Origin: Compostibacillus humi
GTDB lineage: Bacteria > Bacillota > Bacilli > Bacillales > Amphibacillaceae
Length of the DNA stretch: 64,000 bases
Reading direction: 5' to 3'
Assembly (NCBI RefSeq): GCF_014637175.1
Contig: NZ_BMEV01000004.1
Span: forward strand, 26,648-90,647
In this document: piece after piece, positions 52,435-63,976 of the stretch
Position numbering within the stretch: position 1 is the stretch's first letter
Layout: each line of letters opens with the position of its first letter
The notes under the pieces: model-generated
The model's database searches: none
The model's input: the letters and a program-made list of their open reading frames with translations, nothing else
What the model was told of the DNA's origin: nothing
Translations under genes and position numbers: made by a program

Positions 52435-55400
52435 GTGAATATTTCCAAAAGCGAAAAGATGAACGTTTTATTGCGGCAGCTTCAAATTCCTCAAGATATT
52501 ATTGATGTCTACTTTCAGCATAGTATGTTAGAAAAAGTGCATGTTCATAAAAAGTCGAAATTATGGCATTTCTACATTCAGGTGGAAAAAGTTTTGCCTC
52601 CTGAAGTGTTTCGCCTGCTGCAATCAAAAATGGGGGAAACATTCCAGCCGATTGCAAAGACTGATTTTACCATAACGGCAAAGGACAGCACGGTCAGTGA
52701 TGAAATCATATCGAATTATTGGAAGGTCTTTGTTTCAACGAAGGATCTCTCACCAGCTTATAAAGAATTAATCCAGCATCAGACGCCGCAGGTTAACAAT
52801 AACAAGATTATGTTAACTGCCAGAAATGAAGCAGAAGCCCATGCATTGAAAAAGCGGCTGGAAAAATCATTCCAAGCGTTTTGTGAAAAGGTCGGTCTGG
52901 CTCCACTTGCCTTTGAAATTACGGTAGAAACAAACCGGGAAGATTTTACGAAATTTAAAGAGCAAACTGCCCGGGAAGATTATGAAATGGTACGAAAAGC
53001 AGTACAGGAGATGGAAAAGCGGGAGCAGCACCAGCAGAATGAACCGAAAAATACCCCGCTTCAGATCGGCCACAAAATTCCGGAAGAAGCAGTTTCGATG
53101 GAAACGATTCAAGAAGAGGAACGCCGGGCTGTCATTCAAGGCTATATCTTTGCCAAAGAAATTCGGGAACTCCGGTCCGGACGCAGTTTATTGATTATTA
53201 AAATGACGGACTACACAGATTCCTTGGAAGTAAAAATGTTTTCTAAAAATGACAACGATGTGGAGAATTTTAACCGGGTAGAGGAAGGCATGTGGGTAAA
53301 AGCAAGGGGCAGCATTCAGACGGATATGTATTCCAATGAACTGATGATGATGGCCAATGACCTTCAGGAAGTAAAAGTAGAACAACGGAAGGACTTAGCT
53401 AAAGATTCGGAGAAACGGGTAGAGCTTCATGCCCACACCACGATGAGCCAAATGGATGCCGCCGTATCACCGGAAGCTTTAGTCAAGCAGGCAGCAGAAT
53501 GGGGCCATAAAGCGATTGCCATTACCGACCATGCCGGAGTGCAAGGTTTCCCTGAAGCATATAAGGCAGGGAAAAAACATAATATTAAAGTGCTCTACGG
53601 GGTCGAGGCTAATTTAGTAGATGATGGAGTGCCGATTGCTTACAATGAACAGGATATTCCTCTGGCAGATGCGACGTATGTCGTGTTTGACGTGGAAACA
53701 ACCGGGTTATCCGCTGTATACGATACGATTATCGAGCTTGCGGCAGTCAAAGTTCAAAATGGGGAAATTATTGACCGCTTTGAAGCCTTTGCCAATCCCC
53801 ATAAGCCATTATCGCAAACGACGATTGAACTAACCGGGATTACTGATGAAATGGTAGCAAATGCTCCAGATGTGGAAGTTGTTCTGAAAGATTTCAAAGA
53901 GTGGATGGGAGACAGTATATTAGTCGCCCATAATGCCAGTTTCGATATGGGCTTTTTAAATCAAGGCCTGAAACGGATCGGATATGATGACGCTCCGAAT
54001 CCAGTAATTGATACGCTGGAACTTGCCCGCTTTTTGCTGCCAAATTTAAAAAACCACCGTTTAAACACACTATGTAAACATTTTAATATTGAGCTTGTGC
54101 AGCATCACCGGGCTATTTACGATGCGGAAGCTACCGGTTCTTTGCTTTGGAAACTCGTTCAATTGCTGCTGGAAAGAGATATAGACAACCATCAGCAGCT
54201 GAACAGTCATATGGGTGAAGGAAAAGCATATCAGCGTGCACGGCCGTTTCATTGTATATTGCTCGCACAAAACGAAGAAGGATTAAAGAATTTATACAAA
54301 CTCGTATCGTTCGCCCATATTCATTACTTTTATCGTGTGCCCCGGATACCTAGATCTGTTTTGCAGAAACATCGAAAAGGCATCTTAGTCGGAACGGCGT
54401 GTTCCCAAGGGGAAGTATTTGAAACGATCTTGCAAAAATCAGAAGAAGAAGCAGAAAGGGTCGCCGCCTTTTACGATTATATTGAAGTGCAGCCGCCCCA
54501 TCATTATGCACCATTAATTGAAAAAGAACTGATTCAAAATGAAGCACAAGTTTTGGAAATCATTGGCAAACTGGTGAAATTAGGGGAGAGAATGAACAAG
54601 CCTGTCGTAGCGACAGGGAATGTCCATTACTTGGAGGAGCATGACAAAATATACCGCAAAATTTTAATCGCATCCCAGGCCGGGAATCCGTTAAACCGGC
54701 AAACCATTCCGGATACGCCATTTTTGACTACGAATGAAATGCTCCAATGTTTTTCCTTCTTAGGAGAAGCAAAGGCGAAGGAAATCGTCATTGCCAATCC
54801 GAATAAAATTGCCGATCAGATTGAAAATATCGCACCGGTAAAAGATGGGCTGTTTACTCCGACGATTGAAGGAGCGGAAGAAGAAATCCGCAAACTGTCC
54901 TATAGCCGTGCGAAAAAAATATACGGAGATCCGGTGCCGAAAATCGTGGAAGAACGTTTGGAAAAAGAATTGGCCAGTATAATCGGGAATGGCTTTGCCG
55001 TTATTTACTTAATTTCCCATAAATTGGTGAAAAAATCGCTGGAAGACGGATATTTGGTCGGTTCCCGGGGATCTGTCGGCTCTTCATTAGTAGCAACAAT
55101 GACGGAAATTACCGAGGTCAATCCATTGCCTCCCCACTACGTCTGCACTGAATGTCATTATTCTGAATTTATTAATGACGGATCGGTAGGAAGCGGCTTT
55201 GACTTGCCGGATAAGAACTGTCCGAACTGTAATACTCCTCTCGTTAAAGACGGACAGGACATTCCGTTTGAGACGTTTCTTGGCTTTAAAGGGGACAAAG
55301 TACCGGATATTGACTTAAACTTTTCAGGCACCTACCAGCCAAGGGCCCATAATTATACGAAGGAACTGTTCGGGGAAGATTATGTATACCGGGCCGGCAC

Positions 55401-56724
55401 GATTGGAACCGTTGCAGAAAAGACCGCCTTTGGCTATGTAAGAGGCTATGCCCAGGATAATCAGATAACGTACCGTAATGCGGAAGTCGCTCGTTTAGTG
55501 AAAGGCTGTACTGGTGTAAAGCGGACGACAGGACAGCATCCAGGCGGAATCATTGTCGTTCCATCGGATAAAGAGATTTATGATTTTACGCCGATTCAAT
55601 ATCCTGCAGACGATCAGAAGAGCGAATGGAGAACTACCCACTATGATTTCCATTCTATTGATGAAAATCTATTAAAATTGGATATTCTCGGCCACGATGA
55701 TCCGACGGTTATTCGCATGCTCCAAGATTTGAGCGGAATTGATCCGAAGACGATACCGACGGATGATCCAGAAGTAATGAAGATTTTCTCCAGTACGGAA
55801 CCGCTTGGGGTGACTCCGGAACAAATTAACTGTAAAACTGGTACCCTGGGAGTTCCAGAGTTTGGTACACGATTTGTGCGGCAAATGCTGGAAGATACGA
55901 AACCATCAACTTTCTCCGAGCTCGTCATCATATCAGGTCTATCCCACGGGACGGATGTTTGGCTCGGAAACGCCCAAGAATTAATCAATCAGGGGATTTG
56001 TCAATTGTCAGACGTCATCGGCTGCCGGGATGATATTATGGTGTATTTAATGCATAAAGGACTGGAGCCTTCTTTAGCATTTAAAATAATGGAGTCCGTT
56101 CGGAAAGGAAGGGGACTTCAGGACGAATGGATTACGGAAATGAAGAAGCACGACGTTCCGGATTGGTATATTGAATCTTGTAAAAAAATCAAATATATGT
56201 TCCCGAAAGCTCATGCTGCTGCATACGTACTAATGGCAGTACGAATTGCCTATTTTAAAGTGCATTATCCGATTTACTTTTATGCCACCTATTTTTCTGT
56301 CCGGGCAGATGATTTTGATTTGGATACGATGGTACAAGGCTCGGCTGCTATCCGCAAGCGCATCGAAGGCATAGAAGCGAAAGGAAACGAAGCATCACCG
56401 AAGGAGAAAAATTTGCTTACCGTGCTTGAAGTAGCCTTGGAAATGTGTGAGCGCGGCTTCTCTTTCCAAAAAGTGGACCTATATAAATCGGACGCAACGA
56501 ATTTTACCGTTGAAGGCAACAGCTTGATTCCGCCATTTAATGCCATTGACGGCCTAGGCACGAATGCTGCAATTAATATTGTAAAGGCAAGGGAAGAAGG
56601 AGAATTTTTATCAAAAGAAGATTTGCAGGAGCGCAGTAAAATTTCCAAGTCTGTTCTTGAATATTTGGATCAGCACGGCACGTTAGACGGAATGGAAGAT
56701 AAAAACCAGCTTTCTCTGTTTTAA
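52435..56724 (+). CDS. polC: DNA polymerase III PolC, Gram-positive type
   Basis: PolC is the replicative polymerase with built-in proofreading. The 1429-residue protein has an N-terminal region and OB domain (about 220-320), a PHP domain split by the exonuclease ([16 protein letters not shown] near 335), the DEDDh exonuclease ([18 protein letters not shown] near 417; [25 protein letters not shown]), a zinc knot with two Cys pairs (about 905-935), and the catalytic PDIDLNFSG (about 958). The start is GTG after GAGGAGGAG. B. subtilis PolC is 1437 residues. Confidence 0.99.
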   Translation: MNISKSEKMNVLLRQLQIPQDIIDVYFQHSMLEKVHVHKKSKLWHFYIQVEKVLPPEVFRLLQSKMGETFQPIAKTDFTITAKDSTVSDEIISNYWKVFVSTKDLSPAYKELIQHQTPQVNNNKIMLTARNEAEAHALKKRLEKSFQAFCEKVGLAPLAFEITVETNREDFTKFKEQTAREDYEMVRKAVQEMEKREQHQQNEPKNTPLQIGHKIPEEAVSMETIQEEERRAVIQGYIFAKEIRELRSGRSLLIIKMTDYTDSLEVKMFSKNDNDVENFNRVEEGMWVKARGSIQTDMYSNELMMMANDLQEVKVEQRKDLAKDSEKRVELHAHTTMSQMDAAVSPEALVKQAAEWGHKAIAITDHAGVQGFPEAYKAGKKHNIKVLYGVEANLVDDGVPIAYNEQDIPLADATYVVFDVETTGLSAVYDTIIELAAVKVQNGEIIDRFEAFANPHKPLSQTTIELTGITDEMVANAPDVEVVLKDFKEWMGDSILVAHNASFDMGFLNQGLKRIGYDDAPNPVIDTLELARFLLPNLKNHRLNTLCKHFNIELVQHHRAIYDAEATGSLLWKLVQLLLERDIDNHQQLNSHMGEGKAYQRARPFHCILLAQNEEGLKNLYKLVSFAHIHYFYRVPRIPRSVLQKHRKGILVGTACSQGEVFETILQKSEEEAERVAAFYDYIEVQPPHHYAPLIEKELIQNEAQVLEIIGKLVKLGERMNKPVVATGNVHYLEEHDKIYRKILIASQAGNPLNRQTIPDTPFLTTNEMLQCFSFLGEAKAKEIVIANPNKIADQIENIAPVKDGLFTPTIEGAEEEIRKLSYSRAKKIYGDPVPKIVEERLEKELASIIGNGFAVIYLISHKLVKKSLEDGYLVGSRGSVGSSLVATMTEITEVNPLPPHYVCTECHYSEFINDGSVGSGFDLPDKNCPNCNTPLVKDGQDIPFETFLGFKGDKVPDIDLNFSGTYQPRAHNYTKELFGEDYVYRAGTIGTVAEKTAFGYVRGYAQDNQITYRNAEVARLVKGCTGVKRTTGQHPGGIIVVPSDKEIYDFTPIQYPADDQKSEWRTTHYDFHSIDENLLKLDILGHDDPTVIRMLQDLSGIDPKTIPTDDPEVMKIFSSTEPLGVTPEQINCKTGTLGVPEFGTRFVRQMLEDTKPSTFSELVIISGLSHGTDVWLGNAQELINQGICQLSDVIGCRDDIMVYLMHKGLEPSLAFKIMESVRKGRGLQDEWITEMKKHDVPDWYIESCKKIKYMFPKAHAAAYVLMAVRIAYFKVHYPIYFYATYFSVRADDFDLDTMVQGSAAIRKRIEGIEAKGNEASPKEKNLLTVLEVALEMCERGFSFQKVDLYKSDATNFTVEGNSLIPPFNAIDGLGTNAAINIVKAREEGEFLSKEDLQERSKISKSVLEYLDQHGTLDGMEDKNQLSLF

Positions 56725-56737
56725 AACCTTCATTTTG

Positions 56738-56766
56738 TTGCATGATGCAAAGGATTATGGTATAGT
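56738..56766 (+). promoter_or_regulatory. Sigma-A promoter of the rimP-nusA-infB operon
   Basis: TTGCAT (56738-56743), a 17-base spacer and TATAGT (56761-56766). The predicted start near 56773 gives a leader of about 180 bases that contains two terminator-like hairpins. Confidence 0.7.
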
Positions 56767-56798
56767 ATCTTTGGTAAGTCTTTTGATACGAACGATTT

Positions 56799-56827
56799 AA
56801 AGAGTGGGTTCCAATTGCCCACTCTTT
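56799..56827 (+). terminator. First hairpin in the rimP-nusA leader
   Basis: A perfect 10-bp stem joins AAAGAGTGGG (56799-56808) and CCCACTCTTT (56818-56827). It lies between polC and rimP but, more tellingly, only about 26 bases after the predicted transcription start. It could end polC transcripts, attenuate the nusA operon, or both. Confidence 0.75.
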
Positions 56828-56853
56828 CTTCATACCACTCCTTTCCTTTTGCT

Positions 56854-56885
56854 CCCTTGCCGAACCACTTGGCAGGGGTTTTATA
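56854..56885 (+). terminator. Second hairpin in the rimP-nusA leader, with T-run
   Basis: An 8-bp stem with one G-U pair joins CCCTTGCC (56854-56861) and GGCAGGGG (56871-56878), followed by TTTTATATT. It is a terminator within the leader of the nusA operon. Confidence 0.75.
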
Positions 56886-56951
56886 TTGAATCGATAGGAT
56901 TAGGCTCGTTGGTTCATAATAAGGAAAAATACGTCTCAGTTAGGAGGATCA

Positions 56952-57428
56952 ATGTTGGGTTCGAAGATCGTAAAAACTGTTGAAGAATTAGTACGGCCAA
57001 TTCTCGATGAAAAAGGATTAGAACTAGTAGATATTGAATACGTAAAAGAAGGAAAGCATTTTTTTCTCCGTGTTTTTATTGATAAGCCAGATACCGGCGT
57101 CGATATAAGCGAGTGTGAAGCAGTATCGGAAGCTTTAAGCGAAAAATTAGATGAAAAGGATCCGATTCAAGATCCATATTTCCTGGAAGTTTCATCACCG
57201 GGAGCAGAGCGGCCGTTAAAGACACGGAAAGATTTTGAAAACCATATCGGAAAAAATGTGTATATTAAACTTTACGAGCCGATAAATGAGCAAAAAGAGT
57301 ATGAAGGTATTTTAAAAGATTTTCAAAATGATGTTATAACAATCGAATATAAAATCAAAACAAGAACAAAAGAAGCAGAAATACCTTTTGATAAAGTGGC
57401 AAAAGCCAGATTAGCAGTAGTTTTTTAA
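56952..57428 (+). CDS. rimP: Ribosome maturation factor RimP
   Basis: RimP helps 30S maturation by binding S12 early. The 158-residue protein has the alpha-beta N-terminal domain ([20 protein letters not shown], about 45-64; [14 protein letters not shown], about 80) and a C-terminal SH3-like barrel. GGAGG precedes the ATG. As first gene it heads the conserved rimP-nusA-ylxR-ylxQ-infB-ylxP-rbfA-truB-ribF operon. Confidence 0.99.
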   Translation: MLGSKIVKTVEELVRPILDEKGLELVDIEYVKEGKHFFLRVFIDKPDTGVDISECEAVSEALSEKLDEKDPIQDPYFLEVSSPGAERPLKTRKDFENHIGKNVYIKLYEPINEQKEYEGILKDFQNDVITIEYKIKTRTKEAEIPFDKVAKARLAVVF

Positions 57429-57447
57429 AAAAGGGGGACGGAATGCC

Positions 57448-58545
57448 GTGACGAGTGCAATGTTTGACGCATTGAATCAATTATCGGAAGAAAAAGGTAT
57501 CGATAAGGAAGTATTGTTAGAAGCATTAGAAGCTGCATTAATATCAGCTTACAAGAAAAACTTTAAGTCTGCTTCCAACGTTCGTGTTGAGCTGGATGAA
57601 GAGACAGGAAGAATGGCGGTATATTCCCGGAAAACGGTAGTGGAAGAAGTGGAAGACCCGCAGCTGGAAATTTCTTTGGACGAAGCAAAAGCAATAAATC
57701 CGAACTATAATTTGGAAGATATTATTGAAGTAGAAGTGACACCGAAAAATTTTGGACGCATTGCTGCTCAAGCGGCAAAACAAGTCGTGACCCAGCGGGT
57801 AAGGGAAGCAGAACGGGGAGTAATTTTTGCCGAGTTTATAGACAGGGAAGAAGATGTAATGACTGGGATTATCCAGCGGAAAGATTCCCGATTTGTTTAC
57901 GTGAATTTAGGAAAAATTGAAGCGAAATTGGCAGAATCGGAGCAGATGCCAAATGAAGAGTACAATATTCACGACCGGATTAAAGTATACGTTACAAAAG
58001 TAGAGAATACGAGCAAAGGACCGCAAATTTATATTTCCCGTTCCCACCCAGGATTGCTGAAACGGCTTTTTGAAATGGAAGTGCCGGAGATTTTTGACGG
58101 TACGGTCGAAATAAAATCCGTTGCCAGGGAAGCAGGAGACCGTTCAAAAATCAGTGTGTATGCACAAGATCCGGAAGTGGATCCGGTCGGTTCTTGTGTC
58201 GGGCAAAAGGGCGCAAGGGTTCAGGCTATCGTAAACGAATTAAAAGGGGAAAAAATTGATATTGTTGAATGGTCTGAGGATCCAAAAGTATACGTGTCCA
58301 ATGCCTTAAGCCCTTCCAAAGTAATTGACGTCATTGTCAATGAAGAAGAGAAGGCAACAACGGTCATCGTGCCAGATTATCAGTTATCGCTAGCCATTGG
58401 CAAACGAGGACAAAACGCAAGACTCGCAGCCAAATTAACGGGCTGGAAAATCGATATAAAGAGCGAAACCGAGGCAAGAGAAGAAGGACTGTTAAAGGAT
58501 CAGGAAGAAGGTTTTGACGAGACGGATGATGATTTGTTTGAATAA
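57448..58545 (+). CDS. nusA: Transcription termination/antitermination factor NusA
   Basis: NusA binds RNA polymerase and RNA and modulates pausing and termination. The 365-residue protein has the N-terminal polymerase-binding domain (1-125), an S1 domain (about 135-200), and two KH domains ([18 protein letters not shown] near 250; [20 protein letters not shown] near 320, quoted up to 20 residues). It lacks the C-terminal repeats of E. coli NusA, as in B. subtilis. The start is GTG after GGGGGACGG. The leader hairpins upstream suggest autoregulation. Confidence 0.99.
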   Translation: MTSAMFDALNQLSEEKGIDKEVLLEALEAALISAYKKNFKSASNVRVELDEETGRMAVYSRKTVVEEVEDPQLEISLDEAKAINPNYNLEDIIEVEVTPKNFGRIAAQAAKQVVTQRVREAERGVIFAEFIDREEDVMTGIIQRKDSRFVYVNLGKIEAKLAESEQMPNEEYNIHDRIKVYVTKVENTSKGPQIYISRSHPGLLKRLFEMEVPEIFDGTVEIKSVAREAGDRSKISVYAQDPEVDPVGSCVGQKGARVQAIVNELKGEKIDIVEWSEDPKVYVSNALSPSKVIDVIVNEEEKATTVIVPDYQLSLAIGKRGQNARLAAKLTGWKIDIKSETEAREEGLLKDQEEGFDETDDDLFE

Positions 58546-58559
58546 GGGAGGAGTTTCAA

Positions 58560-58835
58560 ATGGCGAAAAAGAGAAAAGTACCGATGAGAAAATGCGTTGT
58601 AACGAATGAAATGAAACCGAAAAAAGAACTTATTCGCATTGTCCGCAATAATGAAGGGGAAGTTTTCGTCGATCCGACCGGCAAGAAAAACGGCCGCGGA
58701 GCTTATCTAACTAGAGATTTGGACGTTATTTTAAAAGCAGAATCGACAAAAGTGCTTGAACGCCATTTAGAAGTAAAAGTGGATGCCGCTATTTATGAAG
58801 AACTAAAACAGCTGGTGGCAGGAAATGAATCCTAA
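58560..58835 (+). CDS. ylxR: YlxR (DUF448) nucleic-acid-binding protein
   Basis: This 91-residue DUF448 protein has RKCVVTNEMKPKKELIRIVR and GKKNGRGAYLTRD, the conserved basic surface for RNA. Work on the family suggests roles in RNA binding and regulation (in one species, of the RNase P operon), but the role in Bacillaceae is not firm. GGGAGG precedes the ATG. It overlaps ylxQ by 11 bases. Confidence 0.96.
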   Translation: MAKKRKVPMRKCVVTNEMKPKKELIRIVRNNEGEVFVDPTGKKNGRGAYLTRDLDVILKAESTKVLERHLEVKVDAAIYEELKQLVAGNES

Positions 58836-59124
58836 ATATTTAAACATCATCGGCCTAGCCTATCGAGCGAGGAAGTGTACTTTAGGAGAAGATTTAATAC
58901 TGAAGGATATTCAGACGAACAAGGCAAAACTCGTGCTGATTGCAAAAGATATCGGACAGCAAACGAGGAAGAAAATAACGAATAAATGCAAATATTATCA
59001 AGTTCCGCTCATCGAAGCAGATGACCGTAAAACATTAGCAGAAGCTTTAGGGAAATCCCAAACCGTTGCATTGGCAATTACGGATCAAGGATTTGCAGAG
59101 AAATTAAAAGCAATGTTGGGATAA
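58825..59124 (+). CDS. ylxQ: YlxQ, L7Ae-family RNA-binding protein
   Basis: This 99-residue protein of the L7Ae/L30e/S12e fold family binds kink-turn RNA in its relatives. The L7Ae-type core is visible in LVLIAKDIGQQTRKKITNKC and VPLIEADDRKTLAEALGK. It is always found between ylxR and infB. It starts inside the end of ylxR with CAGGAA right before the ATG. Confidence 0.96.
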   Translation: MNPKYLNIIGLAYRARKCTLGEDLILKDIQTNKAKLVLIAKDIGQQTRKKITNKCKYYQVPLIEADDRKTLAEALGKSQTVALAITDQGFAEKLKAMLG

Positions 59125-59142
59125 TTTTTTGGGGGTGAACGT

Positions 59143-61284
59143 ATGAGTAAAATGCGTGTTTACGAATATGCGAAGAAAAACAATACTTCAAGCAAGGAAG
59201 TCATTCAATATTTAAAAGAAATAAATGTAAATGTCTCGAATCATATGTCGACAATTACCGGTGAAACGATTGCCAAACTTGATAAGAAGTTCCGGAAAGG
59301 GAACGAAAGCGAAAAGGAGCAGCAAAGACAGCCGCGGAATCAATCGGCAAAACCTCATAAACAGGGGGAGAAAAATAATAGAAATAAGTCCCCAAAACAT
59401 AAAGAAGCGGCAAAACCGGCAAAAGGAAAGGCGAACCAGCCGAACAAACCGAATAAACCGAAAAAACATAAAAATGCAAAACGAGGAAAAGGAAAACAAA
59501 AAGTATTCCAGGAACCGGCTGTAAAAGAGACGCCGAAGAAAATCACTTATTCGGATACACTAACTGTCGGAGAACTGGCAGAGAAACTAAATAAAGAAGC
59601 GGCAGAAATTATTAAGAAACTCATGTTCCTTGGTGTCATGGCTACAATTAACCAGGATTTGGATGATGATGCCATTGAACTGATTTGCAGCGAATACGAT
59701 GTAGAAGTCGAAAAAGAAGTTATTTTAGAAGATACGGACTTTACGAAGTACATTGTAGAGGATAAGGAAGAAGACTTAGTCGAAAGACCGCCGGTAGTAA
59801 CAATTATGGGACACGTGGATCATGGGAAAACGACAACATTAGATGCAATCCGTCATACAAAAGTGACTGCCGGAGAAGCTGGAGGAATTACCCAGCATAT
59901 TGGTGCCTATCAAGTCAATGTAAAGGGCAAGAAGATAACTTTCCTTGATACCCCTGGGCATGCAGCGTTTACGAGCATGCGTTCCCGAGGTGCCCAAGTA
60001 ACTGATATTGCTGTCCTTGTCGTTGCTGCCGATGATGGCGTGATGCCACAGACAGTGGAAGCAATTAACCACGCAAAGGCAGCAGAAGTGCCGATTATTG
60101 TAGCTATTAACAAAATGGACAAAGATACAGCCAATCCGGATCGAGTCATGCAGGAATTGACCGAATATGAATTAATTCCGGAGGATTGGGGCGGCGACAC
60201 GATTTTCGTTCCTATATCTGCACTGAAAGGCGACGGAATTGATGATTTGCTGGAAATGATTTTGCTTGTTGCAGAAGTGGAAGAATTGAAAGCAAATCCA
60301 AAGGCCCTAGCATTTGGCACGGTCATTGAAGCCCAATTGGATAAAGGAAGAGGAAGCGTTGCAACTTTGCTCGTACAAAATGGAACTCTGCATGTCGGAG
60401 ATGCGGTTGTCGTCGGCAATACGTACGGCAAAGTAAGGGCGATGATCAATGATACAGGAAAACGGGTGACAGAAGCTGGTCCTTCCACTCCTGTTGAAAT
60501 TACCGGCTTGCACGATGTACCTCAAGCCGGCGACCAATTTTTAGTGTTTGAAGATGAAAAGAAAGCCCGTCAGATCGGAGAAGCCCGACAGGAAAAAGCA
60601 ATTGCAGAAAATCGGAATGAACAAGTTAAAGTAAGCCTGGACGATTTGTTTGAACAAATCAAGCAGGGAGAAATGAAAGAATTAAATATTATTATTAAAG
60701 CAGACGTTCAAGGCTCTGCTGAAGCATTAGCCTCCTCTCTGCAAAAAATTGATGTAGAAGGTGTTAAAATTAACATTATTCATTCTGGAGTAGGGGCCAT
60801 TAGCGAATCTGACATTATTCTTGCATCTGCCTCCAACGCTATTGTCATCGGCTTTAATGTACGTCCAGACGTCAATGCGAAGAGTGCGGCAGAACGGGAA
60901 GCAGTTGACATCCGCTTGCATCGGGTAATTTACAAAGCGATTGAAGAAATCGAAGCAGCGATGAAAGGCTTGCTTGATCCAGAATTTGCAGAAAAAGTAA
61001 TCGGCCAGGCAGAAGTAAGAGAAACATTCAAAGTTTCGAAAATCGGAACGATTGCCGGCTGCTATGTGACCGATGGAAAAATTACGAGGGATGCCGGCGT
61101 AAGACTCATCCGTGAAGGTGTCGTTCTCTTTGAAGGAGAAATTGATACGCTGAAGCGATTTAAAGATGATGTCAAGGAAGTATCCCAAAATTATGAATGC
61201 GGCATTACGATCGTCAACTATAACGATATTAAAGTTGGCGACATTATCGAAGCCTTTATTATGGAAGAAGTAGAACGGACATGA
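59143..61284 (+). CDS. infB: Translation initiation factor IF-2
   Basis: IF-2 is a GTPase that places fMet-tRNA on the 30S and joins the subunits. The 713-residue protein has an N-terminal IF2_N domain, a lysine/asparagine/proline-rich linker (about 45-130), a second IF2_N domain (about 138-190), then the G domain with GHVDHGKTT (about 224), DTPGHAAF (about 270) and INKMDKD (about 324), and C-terminal domains II-IV. GGGGGTGAACGT precedes the ATG. B. subtilis IF-2 is 716 residues. Confidence 0.99.
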   Translation: MSKMRVYEYAKKNNTSSKEVIQYLKEINVNVSNHMSTITGETIAKLDKKFRKGNESEKEQQRQPRNQSAKPHKQGEKNNRNKSPKHKEAAKPAKGKANQPNKPNKPKKHKNAKRGKGKQKVFQEPAVKETPKKITYSDTLTVGELAEKLNKEAAEIIKKLMFLGVMATINQDLDDDAIELICSEYDVEVEKEVILEDTDFTKYIVEDKEEDLVERPPVVTIMGHVDHGKTTTLDAIRHTKVTAGEAGGITQHIGAYQVNVKGKKITFLDTPGHAAFTSMRSRGAQVTDIAVLVVAADDGVMPQTVEAINHAKAAEVPIIVAINKMDKDTANPDRVMQELTEYELIPEDWGGDTIFVPISALKGDGIDDLLEMILLVAEVEELKANPKALAFGTVIEAQLDKGRGSVATLLVQNGTLHVGDAVVVGNTYGKVRAMINDTGKRVTEAGPSTPVEITGLHDVPQAGDQFLVFEDEKKARQIGEARQEKAIAENRNEQVKVSLDDLFEQIKQGEMKELNIIIKADVQGSAEALASSLQKIDVEGVKINIIHSGVGAISESDIILASASNAIVIGFNVRPDVNAKSAAEREAVDIRLHRVIYKAIEEIEAAMKGLLDPEFAEKVIGQAEVRETFKVSKIGTIAGCYVTDGKITRDAGVRLIREGVVLFEGEIDTLKRFKDDVKEVSQNYECGITIVNYNDIKVGDIIEAFIMEEVERT

Positions 61285-61559
61285 TTCTGTACGCAGAAGT
61301 GGAATGTATCATGTATGAAGGGCATTCGTTAAAAAACAAACGTTCCATAATAAAAAGGCTTATTGCCAAATTAAAGAAGGATTTCAATGTCGCTGTTGCC
61401 GAAATGGATTACCACGATCTATGGCAACGGACAAAGCTTGGCATCGTCACTGTTGCAAATGATTCGATATATGCAAACAAGGTCATCGAAGCTGTTTTGG
61501 AAACGATTGACAGTTTCCCAGAATTAGAACGGACGATGACTAACGTGGAAGCGCGGTAG
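61281..61559 (+). CDS. ylxP: YlxP (DUF503) family protein
   Basis: This 92-residue DUF503 protein has [20 protein letters not shown] (about 13-32) and [20 protein letters not shown]. It is soluble, with a ferredoxin-like fold in known structures and no proven function, and is conserved between infB and rbfA. The ATG overlaps the infB stop (ATGA), which indicates coupling. Confidence 0.95.
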   Translation: MILYAEVECIMYEGHSLKNKRSIIKRLIAKLKKDFNVAVAEMDYHDLWQRTKLGIVTVANDSIYANKVIEAVLETIDSFPELERTMTNVEAR

Positions 61560-61618
61560 TTTGCTTCTGCGGAAAACTCCATAACGTTGCACTTTTTTCG
61601 ATGATTTGAGGTGAAAAA

Positions 61619-61963
61619 ATGACAGAGCTACGTGCCAACCGTGTGGCTGAACAGATGAAAAAAGAATTAGGTGATATTCTTACTCGGAAAGTAAAGGATC
61701 CGAGAGTCGGTTTTGTCACGGTAACAGATGTTGAAGTAACCGGTGATTTGCAGCAAGCAACCATTTATATTTCTGTACTTGGTGATGAGAAACAGAAAAA
61801 GGATACGCTATTAGGGCTTTCTCAGGCGAAAGGTTTTATCCGGTCCGAAATCGGAAAACGGATTCGCCTCCGCAAAACCCCGGAAATTACATTTGAATTT
61901 GATGAAGCCCTTGATTATGGCAATCGGATTGAAACGATTTTACGGGATCTTAATAAACAGTAA
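61619..61963 (+). CDS. rbfA: Ribosome-binding factor A
   Basis: RbfA is a KH-fold protein that helps mature the 5' end of 16S rRNA in the 30S subunit. The 114-residue protein has [20 protein letters not shown] (about 5-24), [20 protein letters not shown] and [20 protein letters not shown] (about 79-98). GAGGTG lies 6 bases before the ATG. A strong terminator-like hairpin follows. Confidence 0.99.
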   Translation: MTELRANRVAEQMKKELGDILTRKVKDPRVGFVTVTDVEVTGDLQQATIYISVLGDEKQKKDTLLGLSQAKGFIRSEIGKRIRLRKTPEITFEFDEALDYGNRIETILRDLNKQ

Positions 61964-61972
61964 ATGTGACGG

Positions 61973-62007
61973 TCTGACTCGTTTTCGCTGAAACGGGTCA
62001 GATTTTT
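61973..62007 (+). terminator. Terminator between rbfA and truB
   Basis: A 12-bp stem with one G-U pair joins 61973-61984 and 61991-62002 (loop TCGCTG), then TTTTT (62003-62007). As truB has no obvious own promoter, partial read-through is likely. Confidence 0.85.
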
Positions 62008-62038
62008 CCATGATTTTTGCTTCATCGGGGGGATAGAC

Positions 62039-62947
62039 ATGAATGGAATATTGCCGTTATGGAAACCAAAAGGGATGACATCCCACGACTGCGTCATGAA
62101 AGTCCGGAAAATTTTTCAGACAAAGAAGGTAGGACATACTGGAACGTTGGATCCGGATGCGGAAGGTGTTTTGCCAATCTGTATCGGCGAGGCAACGAAA
62201 ATTGTCCCCTTTTTAACGGATACGAAAAAATCTTATGTTGCGGAAGTCCGGCTCGGGATTGCCACCGATACGCTGGATGCTACGGGAAAAGTTGTAAAGC
62301 AAATTAAGCTGGATAAATTTCCGGACAAACAGGAAATTGAAGATGTTCTCGTTTCTTTCCAAGGGGAAATTACTCAAATTCCCCCTATGTATTCGGCGGT
62401 GAAAGTGAAAGGAAAGAAGTTGTATGAGTATGCCCGCAAAGATCAGTCGGTGGAGCGGCCAAAACGGCTCGTTACGATAGAAGAGCTGAAACTGATAAAC
62501 TGTCATAGAGAAACTTTTACAATCCGGGTCGTTTGTTCCAAAGGTACATATATTCGTACTCTATGTGTAGATATTTGTGAAAAGCTTGGCTATCCCGCCC
62601 ATATGTCCAAATTGCGCCGGACTAAAGTCGGTTCCTTTGCGGAGGAAGATTGTCTCACTTTTTCACAAATTGAAAGGGCGGCGGAGGAAGGAAACCGGGA
62701 TGCACTTCTCCTGCCGATTGTAAGAGGAATTGATCATCTAGATACGTTCATTGTTGATGAAGAAACGAAAAAAAGAGTTTTGCATGGTCAAAAATTGCCA
62801 AAACCGGAAAAAAGTTTAAAAACAAATCCGTTTGCGGTTTTGCATCAGAACAGTTTACTGGCAATTTACGAAATTCATCCGCAAAATAAACATGTAATAA
62901 AACCCGTAAGAGTTTTTCGGGTAAATGGGAAAAGCGAGGTAAAATGA
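62039..62947 (+). CDS. truB: tRNA pseudouridine-55 synthase TruB
   Basis: TruB makes pseudouridine 55 in the T-loop of tRNAs and acts as a tRNA chaperone. The 302-residue protein has the catalytic aspartate in GHTGTLDPDAEGVLPICIG (about residue 40), KSYVAEVRLGIATDTLDATG (about 63) and SKGTYIRTLCVDICEKLGYP (about 167), plus a C-terminal PUA-like domain. GGGGGGAT precedes the ATG. ribF begins 1 base after its stop. Confidence 0.99.
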   Translation: MNGILPLWKPKGMTSHDCVMKVRKIFQTKKVGHTGTLDPDAEGVLPICIGEATKIVPFLTDTKKSYVAEVRLGIATDTLDATGKVVKQIKLDKFPDKQEIEDVLVSFQGEITQIPPMYSAVKVKGKKLYEYARKDQSVERPKRLVTIEELKLINCHRETFTIRVVCSKGTYIRTLCVDICEKLGYPAHMSKLRRTKVGSFAEEDCLTFSQIERAAEEGNRDALLLPIVRGIDHLDTFIVDEETKKRVLHGQKLPKPEKSLKTNPFAVLHQNSLLAIYEIHPQNKHVIKPVRVFRVNGKSEVK

Positions 62948-62948
62948 A

Positions 62949-63887
62949 ATGAGGACATTTGAATTAACCTATCCCCATTCCCTTATTTTAGAGGAATTAC
63001 CAGAAACGGTAAGTGCCATCGGTTTCTTTGATGGCATACATAAAGGGCATCAGAAAGTAATTCGCACTGCAGTAGCTCATGCGAAGGAGAAAGGAATGGA
63101 AAGCGCGGTCATTACGTTCCATCCCCATCCTTCGGTCGTGCTGAAAAAAGATACGAAACATGTTCAATATATAACTCCATTGAAAGAAAAAGTCGAACTG
63201 CTGCAAAATATGGATGTGGACCGACTGTATATTATTACTTTTAACAAACAATTGTCCCAATTGTCACCTCAAGAATTTATCGACCATTTTATTATCGGTT
63301 TAAATATAAAATGCCTTGTCGCCGGATTTGATTACACTTTCGGATTTAAAGGAAGCGGCAATATGAATAACATCAGCCAGTATACCCGAGGGGAATTGTC
63401 CGTAATTACGATTGATAAAGTCGTGATGGATGAGGAAAAAGTCAGTTCTACAAGAATCAGGAAACTGCTGGCGGAAGGGAAAGTTGACGAAGTAAATGAA
63501 CTTTTGGACAGGCCATTCCGTCTAAACGGAGTTGTCGTTCATGGGGATCACCGGGGAAAGAAGCTAGGATTTCCAACAGCCAATCTGGAATTAGACGGTG
63601 ACACGCTGCTGCCAAAGCCAGGCATTTATGCTGTGAAAGTCAATTACAAAAATGAATTGTACGAAGGGATGGCGAGCATCGGGAAAAATCCGACCTTCAC
63701 CGAAGACCGTAAAGACTTATCCGCAGAAGTGAATATTTTAGATTATAATAATGATTTATATGGGGAAGAATTAAGTATAGAACTATATAAGTACATTCGC
63801 GAAGAAATTAAATTTAATAGTGCAGAGGAACTAATCGAGCAAATGAAGACTGACGAGAAAAATATCCGAAAATATTTTGCCCAATGA
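62949..63887 (+). CDS. ribF: Bifunctional riboflavin kinase / FAD synthetase RibF
   Basis: RibF converts riboflavin to FMN and FMN to FAD. The 312-residue protein has an N-terminal FAD-synthetase domain (AIGFFDGIHKGHQKVIRTA, about 23-41; GFDYTFGFKGSG near 128; STRIRKLL) and a C-terminal riboflavin kinase barrel (GDHRGKKLGFPTANLE, about 199; PGIYAVKV). GAGGTAAA lies before the ATG. It normally precedes rpsO. Confidence 0.99.
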   Translation: MRTFELTYPHSLILEELPETVSAIGFFDGIHKGHQKVIRTAVAHAKEKGMESAVITFHPHPSVVLKKDTKHVQYITPLKEKVELLQNMDVDRLYIITFNKQLSQLSPQEFIDHFIIGLNIKCLVAGFDYTFGFKGSGNMNNISQYTRGELSVITIDKVVMDEEKVSSTRIRKLLAEGKVDEVNELLDRPFRLNGVVVHGDHRGKKLGFPTANLELDGDTLLPKPGIYAVKVNYKNELYEGMASIGKNPTFTEDRKDLSAEVNILDYNNDLYGEELSIELYKYIREEIKFNSAEELIEQMKTDEKNIRKYFAQ

Positions 63888-63967
63888 AGTATGAGTAAAA
63901 TGTTTACGGGTCTATAATTACAATTTTCTAACGATTTAATGAAAAAAAGAAGGAGGACTCTCCCCTT

Positions 63968-63976
63968 TGATATAAT
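63968..63976 (+). promoter_or_regulatory. Extended -10 promoter, probably for rpsO beyond the window
   Basis: TGATATAAT (63968-63976) is a perfect extended -10 (TGNTATAAT) without a good -35. A short hairpin (GGAG/CTCC) lies just upstream. Gene order in Bacillaceae predicts rpsO next. Confidence 0.5.

Noticed and set aside
59262..59530. Overlapping long open frames inside the lysine/asparagine-rich part of infB as hidden genes
   Set aside because: They arise from the A-rich low-complexity codons of the IF-2 linker and show no ribosome binding site or family likeness.
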